22,991 bases of DNA from a virus. Below are positions 1 through 7,366 of the stretch, in pieces. Below the pieces are notes generated by a model. That model did no database searches. It saw only the letters and a list, made by a program, of their open reading frames with translations, and was not told where the DNA came from. Positions within the stretch are counted from its first letter, which is position 1, and each line of letters opens with the position of its first letter. The stretch is taken from positions 1-22,991 of IMG/VR virus record IMGVR_UViG_3300031673_000509. One strand, written 5' to 3'. Position numbers and translations under genes: made by a program.

Positions 1-644
1 TCGAACATATAAGTGCCAACTTGCTTTTCCTTACCGCAATATTTGGCCTTAATGCCCTCTTTCTCGGAAATGTCTATGGTGGCAGTAATATTGCATTCCC
101 GTACTGGAATATGAATAAAATCATCTGTCTCTTCAGGCTTGGTTATGGTTTCTAGTTCCTTGGTGGTAATCACCCCCTCATCTACTGCATTACGGAGGGC
201 GTCAGGGTTTGAGGGCACTGGCACAATGGAAATTTCCAATAGTTCTTGCTTGGTATATGTTCGCCTTGGTGCCTTTTCCCCATCACCGTCTTCCCACTTC
301 TTAGGGATAAAGCCCACCGATTCTGTTTTGAGATAGCCGGTTCCAACAAGCCTCTCCACAATGTCGGCGAATTCATAAGTGCCTTCAGGGGGGAACTCAA
401 CCGTGTTTTTTAGCTTACCGTCTGAAACCCATACCCGGGGTGCTTTCCCTATGGGCAGGCTACGGTAATCATGTGCATACATAATGACGGGATTCTTCTT
501 GAAATTCTTCAAATCCCAGCCGAGTGCTTCAATCACCTCCCCGTCCCTATCCTGAATTGAAGTGGATGCAGTGAATTCGTATTCCCTTTCTGTTAACTTC
601 TTGACTTCGCAATCATCCAAGACCTTATAAATCATTTCAGCCAT
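1..644 (-). CDS. HK97-family prohead protease (partial, 3' end outside window)
   Basis: The reading frame starts with ATG at 644 and stays open to base 1, giving 214 codons, so the C-terminus is missing. It encodes a phage capsid-maturation protease of the herpesvirus-assemblin/HK97 fold. Visible signature segments are MYAHD (His near residue 57), TESVGF (Ser near 100) and LLEISIVPVPSNPDAL (about 136-151), the hallmark core of this family. A further stretch after residue 170 contains a repeated-looking Lys/Cys pattern I do not recognise. The start has AGGAGGTT eight bases upstream and lies 12 bases after the portal stop, so the order is terminase, portal, protease; a major capsid gene would be expected next. 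In known phages this enzyme trims scaffold and capsid during head maturation. Confidence 0.93.
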   Translation of the reverse strand, partial: MAEMIYKVLDDCEVKKLTEREYEFTASTSIQDRDGEVIEALGWDLKNFKKNPVIMYAHDYRSLPIGKAPRVWVSDGKLKNTVEFPPEGTYEFADIVERLVGTGYLKTESVGFIPKKWEDGDGEKAPRRTYTKQELLEISIVPVPSNPDALRNAVDEGVITTKELETITKPEETDDFIHIPVRECNITATIDISEKEGIKAKYCGKEKQVGTYMF

Positions 645-656
645 AATTTAACCTCC

Positions 657-2522
657 TCATACGACTGGTATAAAAGTGCATCTGCAATTCGGGTGCACTG
701 GTATCATTCCATGACAATCCCCTGTGGGATAAGTGCTGCCATGATAACCCATACATTCATCACAGGCTCTTTCATCTAGAGCAGCATAGAATTCTGACTT
801 TTCAACCCCCTCCTGTTCATATCGCCACAATGCCCCCTCGTTGGAGGCAGCAATTACTTCTGTTCTGGCTACTAAAGGTGCCCGCCACTCATAACCGTTT
901 TCGTAGAATCCCCTTATCCGCCTTGTTAGTTTGGGGATGCTTTCGCCTTCGGCAAAGCCTTCGGCTAAAACTGCCCTTAATTGCTCTTCAGTAGTCCCAT
1001 TTACCATCTTGGCAAGGGACAATGACCTTTTAGCAATCCACGCCAAGGCTGCGGCATCTAATGGGAATTGTTTCATGGCTTCTTCGCTAGCACTCTCAAA
1101 TACATCAGTAATAAGGGGCTTGAATACCTTATCAAAGGTTTTTACTGCCTCATCTTCGTTAAATAAAGCATCTTCGGGCTTAGTAGCACCATTAAGTTTT
1201 CCCACTACCTCATCAGCCTGGTCATCAAATAGTTTCTTTAGAATTGATTTGAATGGCTTTTCTTGTCCCTCGGTTTTCTGGGCATAAGCCCGCCACCAGG
1301 CTTCCTTGTGCTCTTCGGTAAAGCTCTTAGTGAATGCTTTTTCCCCCTTAACCGGTGTCGGGAATAAATTCATTGGGAGAAGTAACTGGTCGCCCATAGG
1401 TATTGGGTCCCACCCAGTCATTTGCCTGCCATCATTGATAGTAAGATACCCTGCCTTAACACCAGATTCGGCACTTATTCGCCTTTGTTCAACTGTTTCC
1501 GGCACAACTTCATCAAAATCGAGCTCTACCTTAACCCCAGTCCTAAACATAGGTATTAATTGTTCGTTTAATTTGTTTTTAATCCTAGTTAGGGCTGGTT
1601 TTACTATCCACCGGGCAAAAAGATAATCGCCAGCCTCAGCATTGGCACGATTAACATTTTCGGTAATACCCATCACCGATAGGGGCATCCCAAAGGTAAA
1701 TAATAGATTTTCCCTGCTTAGTTTGCGTAGTTGTGGGAAATCCATGTCTTTCTGGGCAACCTGAATCTGTTTGTATTTAACTCCACCTTCTAAAATAGCA
1801 ACTTGATGAGCTTTGCTTAATCCCCCATATTTAGACCCCCATTGTTCTCTAAGACGTTCAAACTCTTCCTCGGTGAGCTTGTCTTCGTATTCCAAGACAG
1901 CATCAGCTCGCGCCGAATTGTAGAAGAAATTGCGATTCCATCGCCCAGCATAATCTTCAGAATCAAGCTCTATGGCCGCTGCCTGTGCATATCCAACCCC
2001 ACCATAGGGATTAAGGGGATCAGGCATGGGGAACCAAATAATTTCGTCCTTGGTGAAGGGTATCTTCTCAGTTCCAATAGTTAGGGTATAACCCTTGATA
2101 AAGTCCTTTCCTGAAGGCACTATCCGCATTTTGTCGGGGGGCAATAGCCATACCTCGGTAGGAACTCCTAATTGACCTCGGGGAAGATACCAGAAGGCTT
2201 TTCCTGCCAAATCCGAATGCAGTTGGTGGAGCTCAATGATTTCCTGTCCCGTCTGAAATTCATTGGCAAAGTCAAGCAATCTTAATATCGGGTGGTCGTG
2301 AATCAGTGTACGGTTTCCATTGGAAGCAACTTTATACAATCGCCATTTAACTTCACTAATCGCCGTAGCCCTGCGTAGGCAAATACCAAATAAGCTATAT
2401 ATCCTGCCATACGCTTCCAGAAAGCCCCTTGTATCCCTATCGGGGGCTTCCATCCAAGGGCTGGAAACAAACCCGCCCCTAAAGCTTTTTGCACCTTTCA
2501 AAAATCTATTCCAAAATGACAT
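657..2522 (-). CDS. Portal protein fused to a Mu gpF-like (MuF) domain
   Basis: This 621-residue protein joins two head proteins usually made separately. Residues about 1-420 resemble HK97-type portal proteins, for example the segment LSRENLLFTFGMPLSVMG followed by NRANAE and an Arg/Lys-rich stem. The portal is the dodecameric ring at the capsid vertex through which DNA enters. Residues about 480-621 match the Mu gpF/SPP1 gp7 minor-head domain: RTEVIAASNEGALWRYEQ, then DERACDECMGYHGSTYP and the terminal HPNCRCTF with its Cys/His cluster. The start codon directly follows the stop of the small upstream gene (TAAATG), with AGGCGGGG as ribosome binding site. Portal-MuF fusions are known in some phages and prophages; in relatives the C-terminal domain can also be a polymorphic toxin, but nothing toxin-like is evident here. 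Confidence 0.92.
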   Translation of the reverse strand: MSFWNRFLKGAKSFRGGFVSSPWMEAPDRDTRGFLEAYGRIYSLFGICLRRATAISEVKWRLYKVASNGNRTLIHDHPILRLLDFANEFQTGQEIIELHQLHSDLAGKAFWYLPRGQLGVPTEVWLLPPDKMRIVPSGKDFIKGYTLTIGTEKIPFTKDEIIWFPMPDPLNPYGGVGYAQAAAIELDSEDYAGRWNRNFFYNSARADAVLEYEDKLTEEEFERLREQWGSKYGGLSKAHQVAILEGGVKYKQIQVAQKDMDFPQLRKLSRENLLFTFGMPLSVMGITENVNRANAEAGDYLFARWIVKPALTRIKNKLNEQLIPMFRTGVKVELDFDEVVPETVEQRRISAESGVKAGYLTINDGRQMTGWDPIPMGDQLLLPMNLFPTPVKGEKAFTKSFTEEHKEAWWRAYAQKTEGQEKPFKSILKKLFDDQADEVVGKLNGATKPEDALFNEDEAVKTFDKVFKPLITDVFESASEEAMKQFPLDAAALAWIAKRSLSLAKMVNGTTEEQLRAVLAEGFAEGESIPKLTRRIRGFYENGYEWRAPLVARTEVIAASNEGALWRYEQEGVEKSEFYAALDERACDECMGYHGSTYPTGDCHGMIPVHPNCRCTFIPVV

Positions 2523-2693
2523 TTATCCCCGCCTTAGTTCAAATTCAATATAGTGATTATCCAAAGGCAAAATTAGTTTTTGGGGTTCGGCATTAGGCAT
2601 CGTAAGATGATATTTAGACCACCATACTTGTAATTCATCCAATTGCTTCTGCGATAGTGCCGAAGTTGTCGTTAAAAGCATTTCCCAACGCAT
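2523..2693 (-). CDS. Small hypothetical protein between terminase and portal
   Basis: A 56-residue frame beginning MRWEMLLTTTSALSQ and ending IEFELRRG. It is supported by a good ribosome binding site (GGGAGG, 7 bases before ATG) and by perfect packing: it starts 15 bases after the large-terminase stop and its TAA touches the portal ATG. It is Trp- and Leu-rich in the first half and contains no recognisable motif or signal peptide. Its place between terL and the portal suggests a head-assembly or packaging accessory role, but that rests on position only. I do not recognise the family. Confidence 0.75.
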   Translation of the reverse strand: MRWEMLLTTTSALSQKQLDELQVWWSKYHLTMPNAEPQKLILPLDNHYIEFELRRG

Positions 2694-2708
2694 ATATTAC
2701 CCTCCCTT

Positions 2709-4061
2709 TTATACCCACCTTATTGAAGGTTCTCTAGACGGAGCGTTCATAAAACAAAGCGCTAGGGCATCGGCTCGATCGGGGCTTTTTAATCCCCGCT
2801 GCTTCATTTCGTCTTTACTCTCAATGATTATTTGGTCATACCGGTTAAGGGGTTTCTTTTTAATATCCGTAAGTTGCTTGAGAAGTAACTTGTCATTCGG
2901 GATTTGTATTTCCCCAGCCTTGAATTTGTCGGCCAGGGTCCAAAACATCTCAGCACGGATATTGGCATAGAGCTTGCTGTTTTTAGGCTTGCCCTGAAAG
3001 CTGATACCATTTACTTTATGCTTCAATGCTCGGAGGCCATCCACTACACCAGGGTTATAACCCTCATCTATGTTGACAATTGCCCCCTCATATTCTCCAA
3101 GTTTATGAACTACATGCCCAATGGTCGCCTCGGTATCACTCTTCTTCCAGAAAGCCTTATCTATAACTTTATTGCCCCGTCTTACATAGAGGGCATTTTC
3201 ATCATCACCGAATCGGGCAGTATCAACCCCAATAGCGATTAAATCCTCTTTGTCTGGTTTTATTTCTCTATAAATGGCGGCTTCAGCCAGCCCAAAGGGA
3301 ATCAGCCTATCCGTTTCACCAGATGGGAAATCCCCCTTTATGTAAACTTCGTAAAGTGGATTATCTTCACCCCATTCTTGCCTTTTTTGCTCAACATATT
3401 CCTTACTTATTAAAAAGGGATAATTACCCTCACCGGTAAATGCCGGGGTATCAAAGGCCGATATGTGGAAGGATTTATAAACGGAACTGGCAAAGCTATC
3501 CCTGAATTTACCCACCGATTGAGTGGGATTGCCCAACCATAATGACCTGGTAAACCCGGCAGCTAGGGGATTTTCCAGAGCCCCAAATACCTCATCGGGT
3601 ATACCACTGGCTTCATCAATTATCTCTAGAACATGTTTATTGTGAAAGCCCGTTATCCTATCCGGTTCATCGGTAGAAAAACCAAAGGCAAACCAATCGT
3701 CAGCCAATGTTAAACTGGTCTGAGTAATATCACCACCAATGGGTATCCTGGCCTGTGCATGTTTTGCCCTTATCTCCCGCCATAATTGCTCCTTAATCTG
3801 GCGAAAGCTCTTGCCTGTTGTTAGAACCGTGGCCGGATTGAAAGAACATAAAAACCAGAGGGCAATACAAGCAGAAACACAAGTCTTTCCCACGGCCGAT
3901 GCAGACCGAACCGATGTCCCAGGGTTATCCCTTACCGATTCGACTATCTCAATCTGCTTCGACCATAAGTCTATTCCCAGTACCTCTTTTATGAAAACGG
4001 CGGGATTACCCCGCCACCACTCAATTATGTCTTTAATGTCTACATCAGGAGTTTGTATCAT
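2709..4061 (-). CDS. terL: Terminase large subunit (packaging ATPase-nuclease)
   Basis: The 450-residue protein has the two-domain architecture of phage DNA-packaging motors. The N-terminal ATPase domain shows a Walker A variant SASAVGKT (53-60) and Walker B VLEIIDEASG with the catalytic Asp149-Glu150, followed by the coupling segment WLGNPT (about 175-180). The C-terminal RNase H-like nuclease shows its acidic residues in GVDTARFGDDENA, VNIDEGYNPGVVDGL and DRADALALCF. The enzyme cuts concatemeric DNA and pumps it into the prohead through the portal encoded downstream. The ribosome binding site before the ATG is weak, so translation may depend partly on upstream genes. Length and motif order are normal for a complete TerL. 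Confidence 0.95.
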   Translation of the reverse strand: MIQTPDVDIKDIIEWWRGNPAVFIKEVLGIDLWSKQIEIVESVRDNPGTSVRSASAVGKTCVSACIALWFLCSFNPATVLTTGKSFRQIKEQLWREIRAKHAQARIPIGGDITQTSLTLADDWFAFGFSTDEPDRITGFHNKHVLEIIDEASGIPDEVFGALENPLAAGFTRSLWLGNPTQSVGKFRDSFASSVYKSFHISAFDTPAFTGEGNYPFLISKEYVEQKRQEWGEDNPLYEVYIKGDFPSGETDRLIPFGLAEAAIYREIKPDKEDLIAIGVDTARFGDDENALYVRRGNKVIDKAFWKKSDTEATIGHVVHKLGEYEGAIVNIDEGYNPGVVDGLRALKHKVNGISFQGKPKNSKLYANIRAEMFWTLADKFKAGEIQIPNDKLLLKQLTDIKKKPLNRYDQIIIESKDEMKQRGLKSPDRADALALCFMNAPSREPSIRWV

Positions 4062-4114
4062 AACTTAACGCACTACAATCAATTCCTAAGGGCTTAAAAT
4101 TAAATACGAGTAGT

Positions 4115-4267
4115 CTACATCCCAGGTATTACATACCCATCAGCATCAACCTTGCGTACCTTTACCGGAAACCCATACCGGTCAGCCAACATCATCTTTA
4201 CCGTTAAACGCCTCTTCCTCATATATGAACGCTGATAATTTACCTTCGCCTGTCCCTTTAGTGCCAT
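4115..4267 (-). CDS. Small basic hypothetical protein upstream of terL
   Basis: A 50-residue frame from ATG at 4267 to TAG at 4115, strongly basic at the N-terminus (KVNYQRSYMRKRRLTVK) and ending in YVIPGM. Small basic proteins with a YQR-YMR-KRR pattern are common in phage genomes close to terminase genes, and this composition fits nucleic-acid binding, though that is inference. The putative ribosome binding site is only GGGG about 10 bases upstream, inside a pair of 10-bp direct repeats (4268-4277 and 4281-4290). It lies between small and large terminase in the same orientation, which supports it being real. No function can be assigned. Confidence 0.6.
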   Translation of the reverse strand: MALKGQAKVNYQRSYMRKRRLTVKMMLADRYGFPVKVRKVDADGYVIPGM

Positions 4268-4553
4268 TGTTAGACCCCGTTGTTAGACCCTAGCCCTGAA
4301 CCTAAAATTGACTGGAATTTGTAAGAGGGTATCTTCTTCCGCCTCTCCAACTCTTTCTAATTTTTGGGGGGCATGCCCCTAACCACTTGTCATGGTTAGG
4401 CAACCTCACGCCTGACGGCTGTCTACAAGTTTACAATAATTGCTATACACGCCTAGGAATCCGCACATAAGATACATAGTGCGGCCCAATAGTGGTTTTT
4501 GTATCCGGATGTAACATAAATGGCGTAAGAGAAAAGGCGGAAATAACCTCCAC
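4268..4553. other. Non-coding stretch between small and large terminase genes
   Basis: About 286 bases with no convincing gene. It holds a 10-bp direct repeat (TGTTAGACCC at 4268-4277 and 4281-4290), a perfect 12-bp palindrome GGGGCATGCCCC at 4368-4379, and a 7-bp hairpin (CCTAACC 4378-4384 with GGTTAGG 4394-4400, 9-base loop) that overlaps the palindrome edge. Two short GTG-initiated frames exist but lack good start signals. Such dyads beside terminase genes can be packaging (cos/pac) or terminator elements; which, if any, applies here is unknown. Confidence 0.4.
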
Positions 4554-4952
4554 CTAGTTATTTACAGGGTTATCCTCGGGGTGGTATTTCCTATATAAAT
4601 CAGCAATGCTTTTCACCACATCCCCACCCCCTTGATATTTCTTAGCCCAATCCTGCACAATGTATTTAGCGCAGTCAAAGGATACTCTACTCACGCTGCC
4701 CGGTTTCTTAATTGCTTGTTCGAGCAAGGCGGTCGCTACTGCAACTAGGGCTATGAGTCTATCCGAATAAAGCTGGTTTACTAATTGCTTCAAAGGGGGC
4801 ATCTTTACCCATAGCTGTAATGTTCGTGGCGATACCCCCAGAACAGTTGCCATTTCCTTCTGTGTTGCCGGGGAGCGTTCCAGCGGGGGTAGCGCGAGCC
4901 ATTCCGCGAATACGGTTTGTTCGGTAGTGAGTGCGGTATGTTTTCTATCCAT
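4554..4952 (-). CDS. terS: Terminase small subunit (DNA-recognition protein)
   Basis: This 132-residue protein has an N-terminal helix-turn-helix of the phage-terminase type: residues about 31-50 read QKEMATVLGVSPRTLQLWVK, a typical recognition-helix pattern. A long helical stretch follows (about 55-105, LYSDRLIALVAVATALLEQA), suited to oligomerisation, and a polar tail. Size, HTH position and location one small gene upstream of terL fit a TerS of the phBC6A51-like group, which binds the packaging site and hands DNA to the large subunit. The start is ATG at 4952 with a poor ribosome binding site (AAAGC), preceded by an A/T-rich run and a hairpin-rich non-coding segment. Confidence 0.8.
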   Translation of the reverse strand: MDRKHTALTTEQTVFAEWLALPPLERSPATQKEMATVLGVSPRTLQLWVKMPPLKQLVNQLYSDRLIALVAVATALLEQAIKKPGSVSRVSFDCAKYIVQDWAKKYQGGGDVVKSIADLYRKYHPEDNPVNN

Positions 4953-5004
4953 TGCTTTGTATATTGTTACTTATTTATATATCCTTTATATTGGGTACGC
5001 AGTT

Positions 5005-5091
5005 GCGTTAAGCCCGTTGTGTCTGTTGATAACGCCTGGTCGTGGTGGTCTCACCCTTGCGGGAGCCTTCAACCTTAGTGCCGGCCACCAC
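5005..5091 (-). ncRNA. Candidate structured RNA or packaging element before terS
   Basis: The 200-base gap 4953-5152 carries nested dyads. A 9-bp stem pairs 5042-5050 with 5083-5091 (GTGGTGGTC/GGCCACCAC, one G-U type pair). Inside it, as transcribed from the minus strand, is CCC-GCAA-GGG, a GNRA tetraloop hairpin. A second stem, GCGTTA/TAACGC, pairs 5005-5010 with 5030-5035. GNRA loops favour an RNA function, but the place just upstream of terS would also suit a cos/pac site. No known RNA family was recognised. Confidence 0.35.
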
Positions 5092-5152
5092 CCCGTACTA
5101 ATAAGACGATTTTCTGCCGGAGGTGTGGTTATGATAGTCCGGTCCCTGCTTC

Positions 5153-6010
5153 TTAGACTGTTAATGTTGCATCGGAGGGGGTCGCTTCGGCCTCCTCTTG
5201 ATCTTCCCTCGCCATCTGTAGAAGTTTAGCTTCCTTCTCTTTCTTTTCCCGGCGCTTCAGTGCCTTGTCAAACGAATCACTATCATCATATAGGAACTTG
5301 AGTTCCTGCTCGTCAATGAACTCATAGATGCGCTCAGGGCAAACGCAGAAGTTCATCCAGGTCTGAACATCAAGATTAAATCCCATCTGCGTAATCGTAA
5401 CCCTCGCCGTAATACCTATCTGCTCACCTGTTTCAGCCAGAAATACGGAACCCCCTGAATTGCCGAATATCTGATCGGCATTGTTCATATAGTAGCGCTT
5501 GTTATCTATATCCTCGGTGAGATAGGTTATTTCACCCAGATTAGGGAAGGGGTCATGCAATAGTGAGCATCCCGCAGCATATACGGGCGTGAAAATCTTT
5601 ATGTCCCCGATACGTTCTTTAGGTATGATCTGCGCCACATACTCAACTTTCTTAGGACTATCTAGTTTTAGAACTGCAATATCATGGTACTTATCATATG
5701 CTACGATGTCAGCCCGATGAGAGTTGGAACTATTGACCTGTGACATATAAACATAGTCAAAGGTTTCTACGCTCACCTGCTCAAGTATTTCCTTCTCCAC
5801 TTTCTTTTTTAAGAGGCCATCCCAATCCTTTGCAGTCTTAATACAACTGTCCACAACGTGAGAACAAGTCAATATAAATGTTTGAAATTCCCCAGGCTTG
5901 ATCGGATTCGGCTTAGAGTATATAACAGTACCCGAACCCCCTGCGCTACCGGCTCTTATTCTTACCACTGGATACAAGATTTTCTCATGCCGTTCCTGTA
6001 AATTAAGCAT
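5153..6010 (-). CDS. Trypsin-like (chymotrypsin-fold) serine protease
   Basis: The 285-residue protein carries a full catalytic triad: His51 in LTCSHVVDS, Asp110 in HDIAVLKL and Ser185 in FGNSGGSVF, with the GSAGGSGTVI strand typical of S1/DegP-like proteases near the N-terminus. There is no signal peptide or membrane segment, so it should act inside the cell. The last 45 residues form a highly charged, probably coiled-coil tail (KRREKKEKEAKL). ATG at 6010 is chosen because GGGGTG lies 7 bases upstream; an in-frame TTG at 6049 lacks such a site. It follows a 32-residue membrane peptide gene and precedes terS. Possible roles are head or regulator processing, host takeover or superinfection defence; none can be chosen from sequence alone. 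Confidence 0.88.
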   Translation of the reverse strand: MLNLQERHEKILYPVVRIRAGSAGGSGTVIYSKPNPIKPGEFQTFILTCSHVVDSCIKTAKDWDGLLKKKVEKEILEQVSVETFDYVYMSQVNSSNSHRADIVAYDKYHDIAVLKLDSPKKVEYVAQIIPKERIGDIKIFTPVYAAGCSLLHDPFPNLGEITYLTEDIDNKRYYMNNADQIFGNSGGSVFLAETGEQIGITARVTITQMGFNLDVQTWMNFCVCPERIYEFIDEQELKFLYDDSDSFDKALKRREKKEKEAKLLQMAREDQEEAEATPSDATLTV

Positions 6011-6023
6011 AATCCACCCCCTA

Positions 6024-6122
6024 TTATTTTTTGCAACCCAATCGAGCAAGGTATATCAGGACAGCTACAACTGTCACAACCCCGAGTCCGACAAGAAAAA
6101 TGCCTATACAATAACTATCCAT
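6024..6122 (-). CDS. 32-residue single-helix membrane peptide
   Basis: The frame runs from ATG at 6122 to TAA at 6024 and encodes a peptide that is almost entirely one membrane helix (GIFLVGLGVVTVVAVLIYLA) with a short positive tail (RLGCKK). A GGGGG ribosome binding site lies about 4-8 bases before the ATG. It is 13 bases upstream of the protease start, so the two are very likely co-transcribed. Under the positive-inside rule the C-terminus would face the cytoplasm. Possible roles are a membrane anchor or substrate for the protease, a small toxin-like peptide, or a lysis accessory. No family is recognised. Confidence 0.6.
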   Translation of the reverse strand: MDSYCIGIFLVGLGVVTVVAVLIYLARLGCKK

Positions 6123-6353
6123 CAGTTCCCCCATAAGAGATATAACACTATCATCTTAAATGCAAAAGCCGCTCAAAATGTTGAATATATACTCAATATA
6201 CTCAATGAATTGAACGGCTTAAGACCTTTTTCTACACTTGGCAGATAAGGCTAGGCCCACCAGACCCTATGTAGCGATTGCAGTACCATGCAATTTATAT
6301 GCCACCATTCCGCCAACACACATGCATAGGACTTAACTGATGGGCTAATGTTT

Positions 6354-6397
6354 GAAGGGGAACCTCATAAGGACAGAACCTTACACCGTTCCCCTTC
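6354..6397. other. Two-tier hairpin (10-bp stem, internal loop, 5-bp stem)
   Basis: GAAGGGGAAC (6354-6363) pairs perfectly with GTTCCCCTTC (6388-6397). Inside, a symmetric 4x4 internal loop leads to TAAGG/CCTTA closed by a six-base loop. No U-tract follows on either strand, so it is not a simple terminator. It could be an RNA regulatory element, an RNase processing site or a DNA-level dyad; the internal symmetry favours RNA. Confidence 0.45.
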
Positions 6398-6410
6398 GTA
6401 ATAATACAAG

Positions 6411-6434
6411 ATGCCCGGTGTTTCTACCGGGCAT
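6411..6434 (-). terminator. Hairpin terminator downstream of the regulator operon
   Basis: ATGCCCGGT (6411-6419) and ACCGGGCAT (6426-6434) form a perfect 9-bp GC-rich stem with a six-base loop. On the minus strand it is followed by CTTGTATTATT, only a loose U-rich tail. It lies about 175 bases beyond the stop of the last regulator gene (6609), so it is a plausible, possibly weak or bidirectional, transcription terminator. Confidence 0.55.
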
Positions 6435-6561
6435 ACTTATACATCTTAACTATACACATACCACAACTATGGCTACTTTGTCAAGTTCTTTACCGATATT
6501 TCGGAACCTTCTATATTTCAGTGAGTATATATTATGTCCTTGTCCCACCCTACGCCCGTTT

Positions 6562-6590
6562 ACTGTAGATAGTACGGTTTATCGTACAGT
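6562..6590. other. Bulged hairpin or operator dyad
   Basis: ACTGTA (6562-6567) pairs with TACAGT (6585-6590), and the adjoining GATA pairs with TATC after a one-base bulge, giving ten base pairs around an eight-base loop. It starts only 19 bases beyond the stop of the small gene ending at 6609. It could be an operator or a 3'-end stabilising structure. Confidence 0.4.
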
Positions 6591-6608
6591 TGGCATCACC
6601 CCCTTTCA

Positions 6609-6857
6609 TCAAAACCTAAAATGTACCTTGTCATCCACTTCCCAGAAAAAATGTATCCACCCACTTGGGATGTAATGTGATACACCCTCACTATCTAATA
6701 GTCGATGCCCCCCGCTAGCTGATACATTCAACCATAAAGGCCTATTTATAGTGACTTCACCATTAGGAAAGATATATGTTCTATAGGTTTCATGGTCTAT
6801 ATTTTTGAATGTCAGATCGGGGTTATCACTCACTACTTCGGGTTTATCGTAGTCCAT
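6609..6857 (-). CDS. Hypothetical protein at the end of the regulator operon
   Basis: An 82-residue protein with a strong ribosome binding site, AAAGGAGGTGA, followed by two consecutive ATG codons; the second (6857) has the better spacing of six bases and is used here. The sequence alternates polar and hydrophobic residues (YIFPNGEVTINRPLWLNVS and YIPSGWIHFFWEV), suggesting a small mostly beta-strand domain rich in Trp and Phe. There is no membrane helix or metal site. It follows the late-regulator-like gene with a 26-base gap and precedes a long non-coding region, so it is probably the last gene of its transcript. The family is not recognised. Confidence 0.75.
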   Translation of the reverse strand: MDYDKPEVVSDNPDLTFKNIDHETYRTYIFPNGEVTINRPLWLNVSASGGHRLLDSEGVSHYIPSGWIHFFWEVDDKVHFRF

Positions 6858-6883
6858 CATTCACCTCCTTTCTATCCATTCTG

Positions 6884-7366
6884 TCATCTTCTAATTGCCT
6901 CTTTATGCTTGAGCCATTGCCTACGTCTATTATTCACCCACTCCCGGTATGACACCCCCTTCCTCTTTCCAGTAGCTATCCAGCGCGGGATAGGTCCACT
7001 CGCTATATAAGATACCGCCGACCTGATCCTCTTATATACCTCAAAGTCATCCATGTGTAGCATTTGAGCAATCTCTAACTCCGATAAGCCTTTACAATAT
7101 TCCTCTTCTACCAAGTATCTGTCGAGTCCCGTCCTGGCTAACCGTATATCAATTTCGGCAGCAACCTGGCACACTATTTCAAAAGGGGCTCGTTCAGTAA
7201 TTCTTTGTTGAACATCCACATATCCACTATCCTTTGGTTCTGGGGGATAATTCCCTTCTCTCAAGCTCCGCAATTGAGGAAGTAGCCACTCTACATGCTC
7301 AAGGCTATAATGCACAGCTCCAGGGGCTACCCAAATCAACTTGCCTTTATCGCGGTATTCCTTCAC
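6884..7366 (-). CDS. Helix-turn-helix regulator, probable late-gene activator
   Basis: This 160-residue protein has a sigma region 4-like helix-turn-helix at about residues 92-118 (GLSELEIAQMLHMDDFEVY, then KRIRSAV), followed by a basic tail (RKGVSYREWVNNRRRQWLKHK). Small HTH proteins of this architecture placed between replication genes and terminases are known as late transcription regulators (ArpU/RinA-like) in phages of Gram-positive hosts, so that role is inferred here from motif and position. The start is GTG at 7366, overlapping the stop of the preceding HTH gene as GTGA, which implies translational coupling. The hairpin-rich region 6123-6608 or the terS leader could be its target. Confidence 0.65.
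   Translation of the reverse strand: MKEYRDKGKLIWVAPGAVHYSLEHVEWLLPQLRSLREGNYPPEPKDSGYVDVQQRITERAPFEIVCQVAAEIDIRLARTGLDRYLVEEEYCKGLSELEIAQMLHMDDFEVYKRIRSAVSYIASGPIPRWIATGKRKGVSYREWVNNRRRQWLKHKEAIRR

Larger units (their letters stand above)
6123..6608. other. Long hairpin-rich intergenic region
   Basis: About 490 bases without a credible gene, in a genome that otherwise packs genes nearly end to end. It holds three perfect or near-perfect hairpins (listed separately at 6354-6397, 6411-6434 and 6562-6590) and a tandem 9-bp repeat ATATACTCA at 6187-6195 and 6196-6204. The repeat is followed by TTGAA and preceded by TTGAA, giving a short inverted flavour that could be an operator. It separates the regulator block (6609-7991) from the protease island, so it likely ends one transcript and starts or controls another. 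Confidence 0.55.

Noticed and set aside
4302-4409. GTG-initiated frame of 35 basic residues overlapping the palindrome
   Set aside because: No good start signal and it runs through the dyad at 4366-4400, which better explains the sequence constraint; kept only as a remote possibility.
4443-4553. GTG-initiated frame of 36 residues directly after terS stop
   Set aside because: It touches the terS stop but has no ribosome binding site and no recognisable pattern; the strong GGAGG-like string lies inside the frame instead of before it.
5898-6248. Plus-strand frame of 116 codons
   Set aside because: It overlaps the protease start and the hairpin region in antisense, with no start signal and no protein-like pattern.
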